DNA from: Pseudomonas sp. LD120
GTDB taxonomy: Bacteria; Pseudomonadota; Gammaproteobacteria; Pseudomonadales; Pseudomonadaceae
Reading direction: 5' to 3'
NCBI RefSeq assembly: GCF_009861525.1
Contig: NZ_WVHL01000003.1
Location: 1,240,001 to 1,304,000, forward strand
DNA length: 64,000 nt
Positions 8,452 to 15,972 of this stretch are shown piece by piece. The notes under the pieces were generated by a model, which worked only from the letters and a program-made list of their open reading frames with translations, was not told the origin of the DNA and did no database searches. Numbering within the stretch: the stretch's first letter is position 1; each line of letters opens with the position of its first letter. Both the position numbers and the translations under genes were made by a program.

Positions 8452-9272
8452 TGTCGGCAGGATTGATAGTTCGCACAGAGGCTGGCACGGTACTTTATGA
8501 CACGACAAAACTGGTATATGGTCTGCTCAAGAGTGGTCCTGTAACCTATCATGGAACGTGGCAGCGCATAGATCCATCGGGTGGCGCTTCGTACTTCTAT
8601 GACTACATCTATTCGTTTCGGGTAACCAACGCGATAAGCCCGATCGTTTTTACTGTTGGGATGTGTAACAAGCCATTCATATCTAAAGAAGGGAATGATA
8701 CGGTTTTTTATTTCGCTGGTTCAGTGTCAGGCGTGAAAGTTTATTGTTTTGACATCATGGCGAATGTTTTTCATGGTCCCGGCCTACGAACTAGAATCAC
8801 TCAAGGGCAAGTAAGCTTCAATAGTCTTCAGAACCCATTGAACGTTATCGGTGTTTCTACACCACCTGCACCAAGTGGACCAACAAGCTCAACTGTTCCA
8901 GTACAGGGCTTTTATGGAGGTTATGACCAGGTTGTTGTCTATCAGTCCGGTTTGACTCAGGGGTTTTATACCGGGTCGTTCTGGTCAAGGGCGCTGAATC
9001 CGAGTATTGAATATGCAGCCTATATTCCATGGAGTCGTGGCTGTTTTATGACTTCATGGAATGAAGACGTGTATCGCTATGGCTTACATGAGGGATGCTA
9101 TGGATTTAAGGGGGGCGTAACACACCACTTTGGTATTTCTCCAGAAACTACGTGCGGCAGCATGCATAGCACAACTCGTCCTGGCGTAACTAACCTTTCT
9201 ACATCTCCTTTGCCGGCTTGCTCCTACATCAACACTGCTGAATACCCATATCCCTTTGACCCTGCGCAGTAA
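8451..9272 (+). CDS. putative tail-tip adhesin sharing its N-terminus with the preceding protein
   Basis: A 273-residue protein, no signal peptide, rich in Tyr, Phe, Gly and Ser, with about eight cysteines. The first 20 residues follow the pattern MSAG-[FL]-I-x-R-x-E-x-G of the 96-residue protein before it, which suggests a shared docking module followed by a variable domain. The body (GFYGGYDQVVVYQSGLTQGF; WSRGCFMTSW) looks like a beta-rich adhesin and resembles nothing I can name. AT-rich composition and position after J suggest an exchangeable receptor-binding protein. A hairpin follows. Confidence 0.6.
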   Translation: MSAGLIVRTEAGTVLYDTTKLVYGLLKSGPVTYHGTWQRIDPSGGASYFYDYIYSFRVTNAISPIVFTVGMCNKPFISKEGNDTVFYFAGSVSGVKVYCFDIMANVFHGPGLRTRITQGQVSFNSLQNPLNVIGVSTPPAPSGPTSSTVPVQGFYGGYDQVVVYQSGLTQGFYTGSFWSRALNPSIEYAAYIPWSRGCFMTSWNEDVYRYGLHEGCYGFKGGVTHHFGISPETTCGSMHSTTRPGVTNLSTSPLPACSYINTAEYPYPFDPAQ

Positions 9273-9290
9273 CTCATAAACCTGTATAGG

Positions 9291-9310
9291 CCCGCCAAGT
9301 GCGGGTTTTT
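9291..9310 (+). terminator. hairpin plus T-tract before endolysin
   Basis: CCCGC/GCGGG stem with loop CAAGT and five T, placed just before the GGAG of the lysis cassette. Confidence 0.6.
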
Positions 9311-9328
9311 GTGCCTGGAGAAAAACAA

Positions 9329-9949
9329 GTGCCGATTACCGAACAGCAGTTGCTGCAGATCCTCCCCCAAGCCCGCCAAGTAGCGGGCTTTTTTGTGCCT
9401 GCGCTGAATGCTGCGATGGCGCGGTTCAAGATTGATTCGCCCGTTCGGATGGCCGCATTCATTGCCCAGGTTGGGCATGAGTCGGGGCAGTTGACCCGGA
9501 TGATCGAGAACCTGAACTACAGTGCCGATCGGCTGCGGGCTGTTTGGCCGAACCGCTTCGACGCTGCCCTGGCTGCCCGGGTGGCTCGCAAGCCTGAGCA
9601 GATCGCGAACATCGTGTACGCCGGCCGGATGGGTAACACGCTGCCGGGTGATGGCTGGAAGTACCGGGGCCGTGGCCTGATCCAGCTGACCGGAGCGAAC
9701 AACTACCGAGCCGCCGGCGCCGCCCTAGGGCTGGATCTGGTGAATCATCCTGAGCTGGTCGAGCAGCCGGAAACCGCCGCGCTGGTCGCTGGCTGGTTCT
9801 GGCAGTCGAACGGGCTCAACGAGTTGGCCGACGCCGGCCGCATCCAGGACATCGGCAGCATCATCAACACCGGGCGAGTCGGCCGGGTACCGCATGGTGC
9901 GGCTGAACGAAAAGCGCTGTACGACCTTGCCGTCAGGGTGCTGGCATGA
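9329..9949 (+). CDS. glycoside hydrolase family 19 endolysin
   Basis: A 206-residue chitinase-like lysozyme that would cleave peptidoglycan glycan strands at lysis. Family signatures: AFIAQVGHESGQL with catalytic Glu at about residue 51, a second Glu in MIENLNYS (about 60), and KYRGRGLIQLTGANNY (about 111-126). No signal peptide, so release needs a holin, which I could not identify here. A GTG at 9329 was chosen: GGAG lies seven to eight bases upstream and the protein then starts PITEQQLLQILP as in related phage endolysins; ATG 9299 lies inside the hairpin. The stop overlaps the spanin start (ATGA). Confidence 0.88.
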   Translation: MPITEQQLLQILPQARQVAGFFVPALNAAMARFKIDSPVRMAAFIAQVGHESGQLTRMIENLNYSADRLRAVWPNRFDAALAARVARKPEQIANIVYAGRMGNTLPGDGWKYRGRGLIQLTGANNYRAAGAALGLDLVNHPELVEQPETAALVAGWFWQSNGLNELADAGRIQDIGSIINTGRVGRVPHGAAERKALYDLAVRVLA

Positions 9950-10320
9950 ACGCCGGCGCCTGGCGGGCGGTTTGCATCCTGCTGGCCGTCGTCCTGGTGC
10001 TGGTCGCCGGCGGCGCCCTGGGGGCCTGGCTGGCTTCCAGGCATTACCGGCCTCTGCTCGACATTGCCCAAACCGAGCTGGCCACGGCAAAAACTGGACG
10101 CAACAACCTGGAAGCCCTGGCGGGGGAGCAGGGTCGAAAGCTGGGCGACCTAGTGCTGGCTGGCCAAGAGCGTGAGCGCCGAGCCGCCCAGGCCCAGGCC
10201 GACGCCCAGGATCTGGCGCAGCATGACTACTCGGCGGCGAATCGACTGCTGCAGGAGCGTACCGGCGGTGACCCGGCGCCGGTCGCCGAATCGATCATTG
10301 ATCAGGAGCTCGGGTTATGA
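9946..10320 (+). CDS. inner-membrane spanin (Rz-like)
   Basis: A 124-residue protein with one N-terminal membrane segment (about residues 8-29, AVCILLAVVLVLVAGGALGA) and a long charged, Ala/Gln-rich periplasmic helix (AGQERERRAAQAQADAQDLA). This is the architecture of Rz-type inner-membrane spanins, which join with an outer-membrane lipoprotein partner to fuse the membranes at the last step of lysis. It overlaps the endolysin stop by ATGA, and its own stop overlaps the start of the Rz1-like gene. Sequence similarity within this group is low, so the call rests on topology and position. Confidence 0.75.
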   Translation: MNAGAWRAVCILLAVVLVLVAGGALGAWLASRHYRPLLDIAQTELATAKTGRNNLEALAGEQGRKLGDLVLAGQERERRAAQAQADAQDLAQHDYSAANRLLQERTGGDPAPVAESIIDQELGL

Positions 10321-10574
10321 AGTGGTTGCTGGTGGGAATTGTGGTTGCGCTGGCCGGATGCGCAGCCCGGGAGCCTGAAGTGCGCACTGTGCGGGTGGAA
10401 GTGCCGGTGCTGGTGCCCTGCAAGGTGTCGGCTGTACCCGTGCCGGCCTGGGCCACGGAAAGCCTCAAAAAGACCGACAGTCTGGAGCTAAAGGTGCGGG
10501 CGCTGCTGGCAGAGCGCCGCCAGAGGATCGGGTATGAGCGGCTTCTGGCCGCGACTGTATCAGCCTGTCAATGA
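10317..10574 (+). CDS. outer-membrane spanin lipoprotein (Rz1-like)
   Basis: An 85-residue lipoprotein: MKWLLVGIVVALAGCAARE contains the lipobox LAGC. The mature part includes a valine/proline-rich stretch (VEVPVLVPCKVSAVPVPAW) as expected for an Rz1 partner. It overlaps the inner-membrane spanin stop by ATGA in a different frame rather than being fully embedded in it. Its stop (TGA at 10572) abuts the convergent SRAP gene. Function inferred from order and lipobox. Confidence 0.72.
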   Translation: MKWLLVGIVVALAGCAAREPEVRTVRVEVPVLVPCKVSAVPVPAWATESLKKTDSLELKVRALLAERRQRIGYERLLAATVSACQ

Positions 10575-11288
10575 TCAGCCATTGTTCACCACATCGCCCC
10601 CTGCGGGCTTGGTCATGGGTTTGATCAGGTCCGCGCCGTGATTCCTGACGTTGCCGACGGCGGTGCTTACCCTGAACCACTCGAATTCTTCGGCGGCTTC
10701 TCCCTGGTGTAGAGCCATCTGTTCTGCGCGCTCCTTCGGCGTGGCCGGGTCGAGCCATTCCCGGGCCAGGTCAGGGGCCAGGACCACTGGCCGGCGGTCG
10801 TGAATATCGACCATGCCGCCGGTGCTGTCGGCGGTGATGATCACAAAGCCGTCGTGCTCCCCCGCGCCTTCGTCGGCGTCTGGCAGTTGTCCGATTGAGG
10901 CACAGAGAATCGGCGAGCCGTCACGGTGCCGGATCAGGTAGGGCTGCTTTTTCGGGCCGCCTTCGTCCACCCATTCAAACCAGTTGTCGATCGGGCAGAT
11001 AGCGCGGTGCGGCCAGATCTGGCGGAAGAACGGCCCATGAGCCACTTTTTCGACCCGGGCATTGATCGGCGCAGCGCGGTCGGTGGCCCAATGTGGCCGC
11101 CAACCCCAGCGCACGGCGTCAGCGTGTAACTTGTCGTCGGCGACGTGGAGGAGGGCAAGCTGCATCGTCGGCGCTGCGTTGTAGCGCCCCAGGGGCTGAT
11201 CACCGACGTTATTGATCAGGGCCCCGGGCATGCTCAGGGCTGCGACGAAGTCATGGATGCCGCGGTATTGCGAAAGTCGTCCGCACAT
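10575..11288 (-). CDS. SOS response-associated peptidase (SRAP/YedK-HMCES family)
   Basis: A 237-residue SRAP protein. The ATG at 11288 gives MCGRLSQY with the catalytic Cys2, which after Met removal forms a thiazolidine crosslink to abasic sites in single-stranded DNA. Other family residues are visible: RYNAAPT (about 35-41), PINARVEK (about 74-81), DNWFEWV with active Glu (about 105) and the late His in VDIHDRRPVVL. A GGGAGA lies upstream. The divergent promoter region carries a perfect LexA box at 11367-11382, so SOS control is likely. It is convergent with the lysis cassette and frequently accompanies Pseudomonas prophages. Longer upstream starts would bury Cys2 and are rejected. Confidence 0.9.
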   Translation of the reverse strand: MCGRLSQYRGIHDFVAALSMPGALINNVGDQPLGRYNAAPTMQLALLHVADDKLHADAVRWGWRPHWATDRAAPINARVEKVAHGPFFRQIWPHRAICPIDNWFEWVDEGGPKKQPYLIRHRDGSPILCASIGQLPDADEGAGEHDGFVIITADSTGGMVDIHDRRPVVLAPDLAREWLDPATPKERAEQMALHQGEAAEEFEWFRVSTAVGNVRNHGADLIKPMTKPAGGDVVNNG

Positions 11289-11366
11289 AGACATTTCTCC
11301 CGGCAGAGAAGAAAGCATAGCTCCGCCTGTCGGCTTCAACTCATTTGCGTGCCAAGTGGTGGAATA

Positions 11367-11382
11367 CTGTTCATATATACAG
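11367..11382. promoter_or_regulatory. LexA operator (SOS box)
   Basis: CTGTTCATATATACAG fits the CTGT-N8-ACAG consensus perfectly with an AT-rich centre. It lies between the SRAP gene (start 11288, minus) and the small gene at 11401 (plus), 18 bases before the latter's ATG, so it could repress both. Confidence 0.85.
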
Positions 11383-11400
11383 TTTTGGCGTGATCCCCCC

Positions 11401-11694
11401 ATGAATTTTCTTATCGTTCGCCGCAGGGAGCGTGGCGTAGCAATACCTTCCGAAAGGCTCAGCAAGATTCAGCCTGTCAAAGGAGACATCCATATCCTGG
11501 AGAGCCACAGTCAGGCGCTGGGGCGACCTTGTGTTCAGGCTTGGATATTCAAAAGCGATCCTGGTCCGGATGTGTTTCCGCGACTGCTCGATGCAAAGGT
11601 CAACGGCATGGCGCAGCTTGGGATGAACATCAATGGCGTTGAGGAGGTCGACGGAGCTCTATATGCGCAATCTTGGTGGTGTCGCGTTGAGTAG
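11401..11694 (+). CDS. small hypothetical protein under a LexA box
   Basis: A 97-residue protein starting at ATG 11401, 18 bases after a perfect LexA operator. No signal peptide or membrane helix. It contains several basic residues near the N-terminus (VRRRERG), a SERLSKIQPVKGDIHILE segment and ends QSWWCRVE. There is no strong Shine-Dalgarno (CCCCCC precedes the ATG), so translation may be leaderless or weak. The context suggests a DNA-damage-induced prophage-end gene paired with the SRAP gene. I do not recognise the family. Confidence 0.55.
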   Translation: MNFLIVRRRERGVAIPSERLSKIQPVKGDIHILESHSQALGRPCVQAWIFKSDPGPDVFPRLLDAKVNGMAQLGMNINGVEEVDGALYAQSWWCRVE

Positions 11695-11735
11695 CAATTG
11701 GGGGGGGGTGTTTGGCAGGACGCCGGGGAAGGGAA

Positions 11736-11771
11736 AGTTTTGTAACGATTACCAAATAGTTTTGTAACGAT
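11736..11771. repeat. 14-bp direct repeat pair near prophage end
   Basis: AGTTTTGTAACGAT occurs at 11736-11749 and again at 11758-11771, start to start 22 bases, about two helical turns. It lies between the last prophage gene and the tRNA-Ser gene, where integrase arm-type sites are often found. No other function is visible. Confidence 0.6.
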
Positions 11772-11807
11772 GCTCAAGAAGCGCCGCATGGGAAATCTCC
11801 CAGACAC

Positions 11808-11836
11808 AAAAAAGCCCTGAAAAATCAGGGCTTTCT
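11808..11836 (-). terminator. terminator of the tRNA-Ser gene
   Basis: AGCCCTGA/TCAGGGCT stem; read on the minus strand it is followed by six T, just downstream of the tRNA-Ser 3' end. A classic factor-independent terminator. Confidence 0.8.
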
Positions 11837-11846
11837 CGTTGAGATT

Positions 11847-11934
11847 TGGCGGAGGCGTAGAGATTCGAACTCTAGGACCTGTTACAGTCGGCGGTTTTCA
11901 AGACCGCTGCCTTAAACCACTCGGCCACACCTCC
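11847..11934 (-). tRNA. tRNA-Ser (anticodon UGA)
   Basis: The minus-strand sequence starts GGAGGTGTGGCCGAGTGG and ends CGCCTCCGCCA, with encoded CCA. The acceptor stem GGAGGTG/CGCCTCC pairs with one G-U. The anticodon arm is GCGGT-CTTGAAA-ACCGC, giving UGA, and the long variable arm and GTTCGAATC T-loop are those of a class II serine tRNA. Length is 88 bases. Its 3' end faces the prophage, so it is the probable integration site (attR side). Confidence 0.97.
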
Positions 11935-12057
11935 AGATCGCGTTGCGGGCGCCATAATACCTGAATGAAACACACTGTCAAACTCTCTGCGTCGCGAGCG
12001 ACAGAGCCTCTGTTATCATCCCTGCCACTAAATGTTTCCCCCAACAGGAGTGTCGCC

Positions 12058-12729
12058 ATGCGCGAACAGGATTACGCAGTTCACAACGGCGTGCAGGCCG
12101 AGCAGCTAGAGGTTAGCCGTGTCCTGCGCAACACTTATGGCCTGCTGGCTCTCACTCTCGCGTTCAGCGGTGTGATGGCCTATGTGGCGCAGCAAATGCG
12201 CGTTGGCTACCCGAACATTTTCGTGGTGCTGATCGGCTTTTACGGTTTGTTCTTTCTCACCAATAAACTCCGTGACTCGGCCTGGGGCCTGGTGTCGGCG
12301 TTCGCCCTGACCGGTTTCATGGGCTTCTTGCTCGGCCCGATCCTCAACCGTTACCTGGGCATGCAGGGCGGCGCTGAAGTGGTCAGCTCGGCGTTCGCCA
12401 TGACCGCGCTGGTGTTTGGTGGTCTGTCGGCCTACGTGCTGATCACCCGTAAAGACATGAGCTTCCTCGGTGGTTTCATCACCGCTGGTTTTTTTGTCTT
12501 GCTGGGCGCGATGTTGGCCAGCTTGTTCTTCCAGATCAGTGGTCTGCAGTTGGCGATCAGCGCCGGTTTCGTGCTGTTCTCCTCGGTGTGCATCCTGTTC
12601 CAGACCAGTGCCATCATTCATGGCGGCGAACGCAACTACATCATGGCCACCATCAGCCTGTATGTATCGATCTACAACCTGTTCGTCAGCTTGTTGCAAC
12701 TGTTCGGTATCATGGGTCGTGACGACTGA
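12058..12729 (+). CDS. yccA: Bax inhibitor-1/YccA family membrane protein
   Basis: A 223-residue inner-membrane protein with about seven hydrophobic segments after a short cytoplasmic N-terminus (MREQDYAVHNGVQAEQLEVS). Family hallmarks are VLRNTYGLLALTLAFSGVMA at the first helix, the glycine-rich GFMGFLLGPILNRYL and a C-terminal half ending YVSIYNLFVSLLQLFGIMG. In E. coli YccA modulates the FtsH protease. The ATG at 12058 follows ACAGGAG; an upstream in-frame ATG at 11965 lies almost against the tRNA gene and is unlikely. A strong hairpin terminator follows. Confidence 0.88.
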   Translation: MREQDYAVHNGVQAEQLEVSRVLRNTYGLLALTLAFSGVMAYVAQQMRVGYPNIFVVLIGFYGLFFLTNKLRDSAWGLVSAFALTGFMGFLLGPILNRYLGMQGGAEVVSSAFAMTALVFGGLSAYVLITRKDMSFLGGFITAGFFVLLGAMLASLFFQISGLQLAISAGFVLFSSVCILFQTSAIIHGGERNYIMATISLYVSIYNLFVSLLQLFGIMGRDD

Positions 12730-12750
12730 TTCCAGCGCCCAGTTACAAGA

Positions 12751-12775
12751 AAGCCCGCTTCGGCGGGCTTTTTGT
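12751..12775. terminator. bidirectional terminator between yccA and gspM
   Basis: AAGCCCGC/GCGGGCTT stem with a TTCG-type loop, followed by five T on the plus strand and TTTCTT on the minus strand. It can stop both the yccA-type gene and the convergent gsp operon. Confidence 0.85.
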
Positions 12776-12804
12776 TGTCCTGCTTTTAAGCGCCTGCGCC
12801 AGGT

Positions 12805-13308
12805 TTAGCGGGTTCGGACCTGCAAGCGCGCGGTGGCCAGGGCTTGTTTGTTGACCTCGATGGAGAACGACAGTACGTGCACCTGTTTGTGTTCCAGTTC
12901 ATCGACCCAGCCGATCAGGCCACCCAGTGGGCCTTCCAGCGCCAGGCTGACTTGGCCTGGGGCTTCGTGGTCCATGCGTTCCAGATTGAGGCCGGCCTGG
13001 CTGCTGGAGCGGGCCAGCAACCCGGGCAAGGCTTCGGCGGAAATGGTGGGGCTGATGTCGGCGGTGTGCGTAGCGGGCAGTTGTTGGAGCTGTTGGTACA
13101 AGTCGGTGACCTCGATAAAACGGTGCTCGGCCTGCTTCAGCGCCTGCTGTTGCGGTTGCCAGAGCAGTAGATAGAACAGGGTGCTGGCGCTGAACAGGGC
13201 AAGTCCTTGTAGGGCGCGTTGTTCGCGTTTCGCCAGGCGCTGCCAGTGCCCTTGGCCTGGGCGGAGCAAGGCGGATAGGGGGGACTGTTTCAGTGTGGGC
13301 GCGGACAT
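12805..13308 (-). CDS. gspM: type II secretion protein M
   Basis: A 167-residue bitopic inner-membrane protein: a cytoplasmic basic N-terminus (LAKREQRALQ), one membrane helix (about residues 37-52, LALFSASTLFYLLLW), a heptad-rich stretch and a ferredoxin-like periplasmic domain. GspM binds GspL in the assembly platform. It is the last gene of the operon. The ATG at 13308 follows AAGGAG by five bases; a GTG two codons earlier is too close to that site. The start overlaps nothing: the gspL stop is at 13311. Confidence 0.85.
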   Translation of the reverse strand: MSAPTLKQSPLSALLRPGQGHWQRLAKREQRALQGLALFSASTLFYLLLWQPQQQALKQAEHRFIEVTDLYQQLQQLPATHTADISPTISAEALPGLLARSSSQAGLNLERMDHEAPGQVSLALEGPLGGLIGWVDELEHKQVHVLSFSIEVNKQALATARLQVRTR

Positions 13309-13310
13309 GC

Positions 13311-14450
13311 TCACTCCTTGATCTGCAACCGCGCGCTAATCCCTTGGGCGTCGCGCACGGAGGAATCGGTGCTGGCGTCCAGGCCTTGGGCAATCAGGCC
13401 TTCGCGCAGTTGTTGAAGATCGGCAAAGGCCGGCGCGCTGACGTGCAGGCTCCAGCCCTCACCGGCTTGGTAGTCGAGGCGGTGGACCACGGCCATGGCG
13501 CCGTGGCTAGCGCTCCATTGGGTGGCTAGACGCGAAAGTTTTGCTGCGCTGCCGGGGGTTTCTTCCACGTCCTGGCGTTGTTTGGCGCGTATCTGCGCGG
13601 CGAGATGGGTGACCGGGCCTTCATCGGCAAAGCGCTGGTACCACAAGGCCAGGCTCTGGGCGTGAAGCTGGTCGCTTTGGCGCTCCAGGTACCAACGCTG
13701 GCCGACGTTCTGCAGCAGTTGTGCGCCAGTGGCCAGCAGCAGTACTAGCAGTGTCAGGCGCCATGGAGCGGCGGCCGGACGACGGCGCAGGAAGTCACCC
13801 TGACGCAGGTCGATGGCGTGTTGCGAACCCTGGCTCAGGCAGTTCCAGGGGCGTTCATCGAATTGCCAGTGCTGAGGATCAAAACCCTCCAGCGTCGGAG
13901 CGTGGGACCCTTGCCAATGTAAGTCCGCAGGTAACAGCGGGGCTAAGTCCGCCAGCTCTTCGTGTGTCAGGGCCAAGCGTATTGGGGAGGCGCCTCCGAG
14001 TAGCCAGCGCCCGTCCCAGGCCAGGGCCCGGTTTTGGTCCTGCGGCAGGCAATCGGCGTCGATATGAATGCGTGAGGGTTGCAATCCGTGCTGGGCCAGT
14101 TGCTCCAGGCAATGGGCCAGGCGCTCGCGGTTGATGGCCAGCACTGAGCAATGGCGCTTGTCCTTGAGCGGGCCGTGGGCCAGGTGCAGGTTGTCCAGCT
14201 CGTCGATCAGTTGTTCTTCCAGCGCACTGTGCAGGGCCTGGCGCAGCCAGCGACCGCTGCGCGCGGGGACGCTGACCTGATGGTGGCTGGCCATTTCCAT
14301 GGGCAGCAACAGGGTAAAGGGTTGTGCCTCCAGCTCCTTTGCGGCCTGCTCCAGGTTGCCCTGGTGTAGCGGGCCGTCAGCCTGCCACCAGACGCAACAC
14401 CAGGGGGTTGCACCGGTGGCGTGGGGAGAAAGATAAAGCCACTGGCTCAT
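13311..14450 (-). CDS. gspL: type II secretion protein L
   Basis: A 379-residue GspL. The N-terminal two thirds form the cytoplasmic actin-like domain that docks the GspE ATPase (LYLSPHATGATPW; LPMEMASHHQVSVPARSGRW). A single membrane helix lies at about residues 232-250 (WRLTLLVLLLATGAQLL), followed by a periplasmic ferredoxin-like domain. It couples ATP hydrolysis to pseudopilus assembly together with GspM. The ATG is six bases after the gspK stop. Confidence 0.88.
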   Translation of the reverse strand: MSQWLYLSPHATGATPWCCVWWQADGPLHQGNLEQAAKELEAQPFTLLLPMEMASHHQVSVPARSGRWLRQALHSALEEQLIDELDNLHLAHGPLKDKRHCSVLAINRERLAHCLEQLAQHGLQPSRIHIDADCLPQDQNRALAWDGRWLLGGASPIRLALTHEELADLAPLLPADLHWQGSHAPTLEGFDPQHWQFDERPWNCLSQGSQHAIDLRQGDFLRRRPAAAPWRLTLLVLLLATGAQLLQNVGQRWYLERQSDQLHAQSLALWYQRFADEGPVTHLAAQIRAKQRQDVEETPGSAAKLSRLATQWSASHGAMAVVHRLDYQAGEGWSLHVSAPAFADLQQLREGLIAQGLDASTDSSVRDAQGISARLQIKE

Positions 14451-14456
14451 GTCGGT

Positions 14457-15344
14457 TTACTCGGTTTTCGGTTGATCAGGGGGTGGGCTGGGCCGCAGCG
14501 TGCGTTGCTGTACCCGGACTTGCTTGGCATCGATCACTTGCAGTTGGCTGACCAGGCGCAACCGCCTTTGGCCCTGTTCGACGTCGATGGTGGCGCGAAA
14601 CTGCCGGCTGCTGACGCCCAGTCCCAGGGGGCTGATATCCCGGCCCTGGAGCATCGGATTGGAGAGGAAAGCCGCGACGTCGTGATAGCCCTTGGCCGGA
14701 CGTGAGTTGACCAAGGTGCGGGCGGTGATCTGGTCGATGCCTTCGATACTGGCGAGGACGTCGGCGTGGGTGGTGTTGACGTTGATCGCGCTGTTGTCGA
14801 AGGCGTCCACCAGCGGCGCCAGTTGTTCCAGTACCTGGCTGTCTACCTGGGGCAGTTGGCGCAGTTCGCTGAGGTCGCCAAGGGGTAGGGGCACGCCGTC
14901 ACGGTTGCTCTGGCTGATCAGCAGCGCAGGGTCATGGGCTTTGATGCCTTGCTGGGCCAGCAGGCGCTGGTAGCGGGCCCGCAGGTTGAGGTCGTTACCC
15001 TGGCGCAGACTATTGAGGTTGAGTCGGGCGCTGAGGTCTTCCAATTGAATATGGATACGCCCGCCGTCGATCTCGAACACCGGCGCCGGTTGTGCCCAGT
15101 GCTGGCCGAGGTGGGTCACCAACAGGCCACCCTCGCTGCGGACATCTTCCAGCAGTTGCTGACGGGCCCAGCTTTCTCCGCTCAAGGCCAGTTGCCAGAG
15201 CTGCTGTTGTTGCGCCAGATGGCTGCTGCTGTGCAGGTTCAGGCGCTGGCGGGCGAGCATGTTGCTCACCAGCAGCGTCACCAGCGCGGTGATTAGCAGT
15301 ACGCTGAGCAGGGCCACGCCCCGTTGCTGGAGCGGGCTAGCCAT
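14457..15344 (-). CDS. gspK: type II secretion minor pseudopilin K
   Basis: A 295-residue large minor pseudopilin. The prepilin leader MASPLQQRG is followed by the hydrophobic helix VALLSVLLITALVTLLVSNM, with cleavage after Gly9 by the prepilin peptidase. The typical Glu5 is absent, as usual in GspK, which caps the pseudopilus tip with I and J. The start ATG 15344 overlaps the gspJ stop by eight bases; an ATG seven codons upstream would lengthen the leader. The family's helix-hairpin-helix-like SIEGIDQITARTLVNSRPAK motif is present. Confidence 0.88.
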   Translation of the reverse strand: MASPLQQRGVALLSVLLITALVTLLVSNMLARQRLNLHSSSHLAQQQQLWQLALSGESWARQQLLEDVRSEGGLLVTHLGQHWAQPAPVFEIDGGRIHIQLEDLSARLNLNSLRQGNDLNLRARYQRLLAQQGIKAHDPALLISQSNRDGVPLPLGDLSELRQLPQVDSQVLEQLAPLVDAFDNSAINVNTTHADVLASIEGIDQITARTLVNSRPAKGYHDVAAFLSNPMLQGRDISPLGLGVSSRQFRATIDVEQGQRRLRLVSQLQVIDAKQVRVQQRTLRPSPPPDQPKTE

Positions 15345-15972
15345 GATTTGCTTCTGCTTCAGCATCGATGCCGCCGGGCAGCAGTATCACGCGGCGGATC
15401 TGCGGGTAGCCGGGGGCATCCAGTTCGATTTCCAGGGCCGCCGGCAGGCTCAGGCTTTGCGTGCCGACCGGCCAGTGTTCGTGGGGTTGTCCGAGGCCGT
15501 CGATGAACCGCAGGCGGGTCAGTCGTACGTCCGCGAGCAGTTGCTGGCGCTGGCTGCTCGGGCCAGTAGGGCGTTGCGGGGCATCGGCCGCACTCATGGG
15601 GTGTGACAGGGCGCGGGTTTCGCGTAGCCACAGGCCGTCGTGCCAGCGATGGCTGACTTGCAGCAGGTCGCTGCGGGGGTAGTCCAGTGGATTGCTCCAG
15701 CCGCCCCGAACCAGGCGGATGCCATCGGGCTGGCTGATCAGCGCCTGGCTGTGGCTGGGGTCATCCGTCAGCGGTTGGCGGCGGGCCTGGATCAGGTCGC
15801 GCTCCAAAAGGCTCATCGCCCGTTGCAGTTGGCGCAGTTGTTGTTCATGCAGGCCGATGCGTTGGTCGCTGCGCAGCACTCGGTCGAGCAGTTGATAGGT
15901 GGCTAGCCCCAACAGGCTGAAGATGGCGATGGCGATCACCACCTCGAGTAAGGTAAATCCACGTTGTTTCAC
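15337..15972 (-). CDS. gspJ: type II secretion minor pseudopilin J
   Basis: A 211-residue minor pseudopilin starting at GTG 15972 (GTGA overlap with the gspI stop). The leader VKQRG precedes FTLLEVVIAIAIFSLLGLA with the conserved Glu5. An upstream frame without a pilin leader extends to 16113 but overlaps all of the gspI C-terminus and is rejected. It contains family features such as RALSHPMSAAD and the C-terminal ALEIELDAPG strand. It forms the pseudopilus tip complex with GspI and GspK. Confidence 0.88.
   Translation of the reverse strand: MKQRGFTLLEVVIAIAIFSLLGLATYQLLDRVLRSDQRIGLHEQQLRQLQRAMSLLERDLIQARRQPLTDDPSHSQALISQPDGIRLVRGGWSNPLDYPRSDLLQVSHRWHDGLWLRETRALSHPMSAADAPQRPTGPSSQRQQLLADVRLTRLRFIDGLGQPHEHWPVGTQSLSLPAALEIELDAPGYPQIRRVILLPGGIDAEAEANHG

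Noticed and set aside
9367..9396. A second hairpin with T-tract (GCCCGCCAAGTAGCGGGC then six T) within the start of the endolysin gene
   Set aside because: It resembles the intergenic hairpin at 9291, but here it encodes the conserved LPQARQVAGFFVP of the endolysin; the likeness may be chance or an old duplication and the gene frame is clearly real.
11700..11708. Run of nine G after the LexA-controlled small gene
   Set aside because: Could suggest phase variation, but it lies after the stop codon and outside any promoter I can identify.
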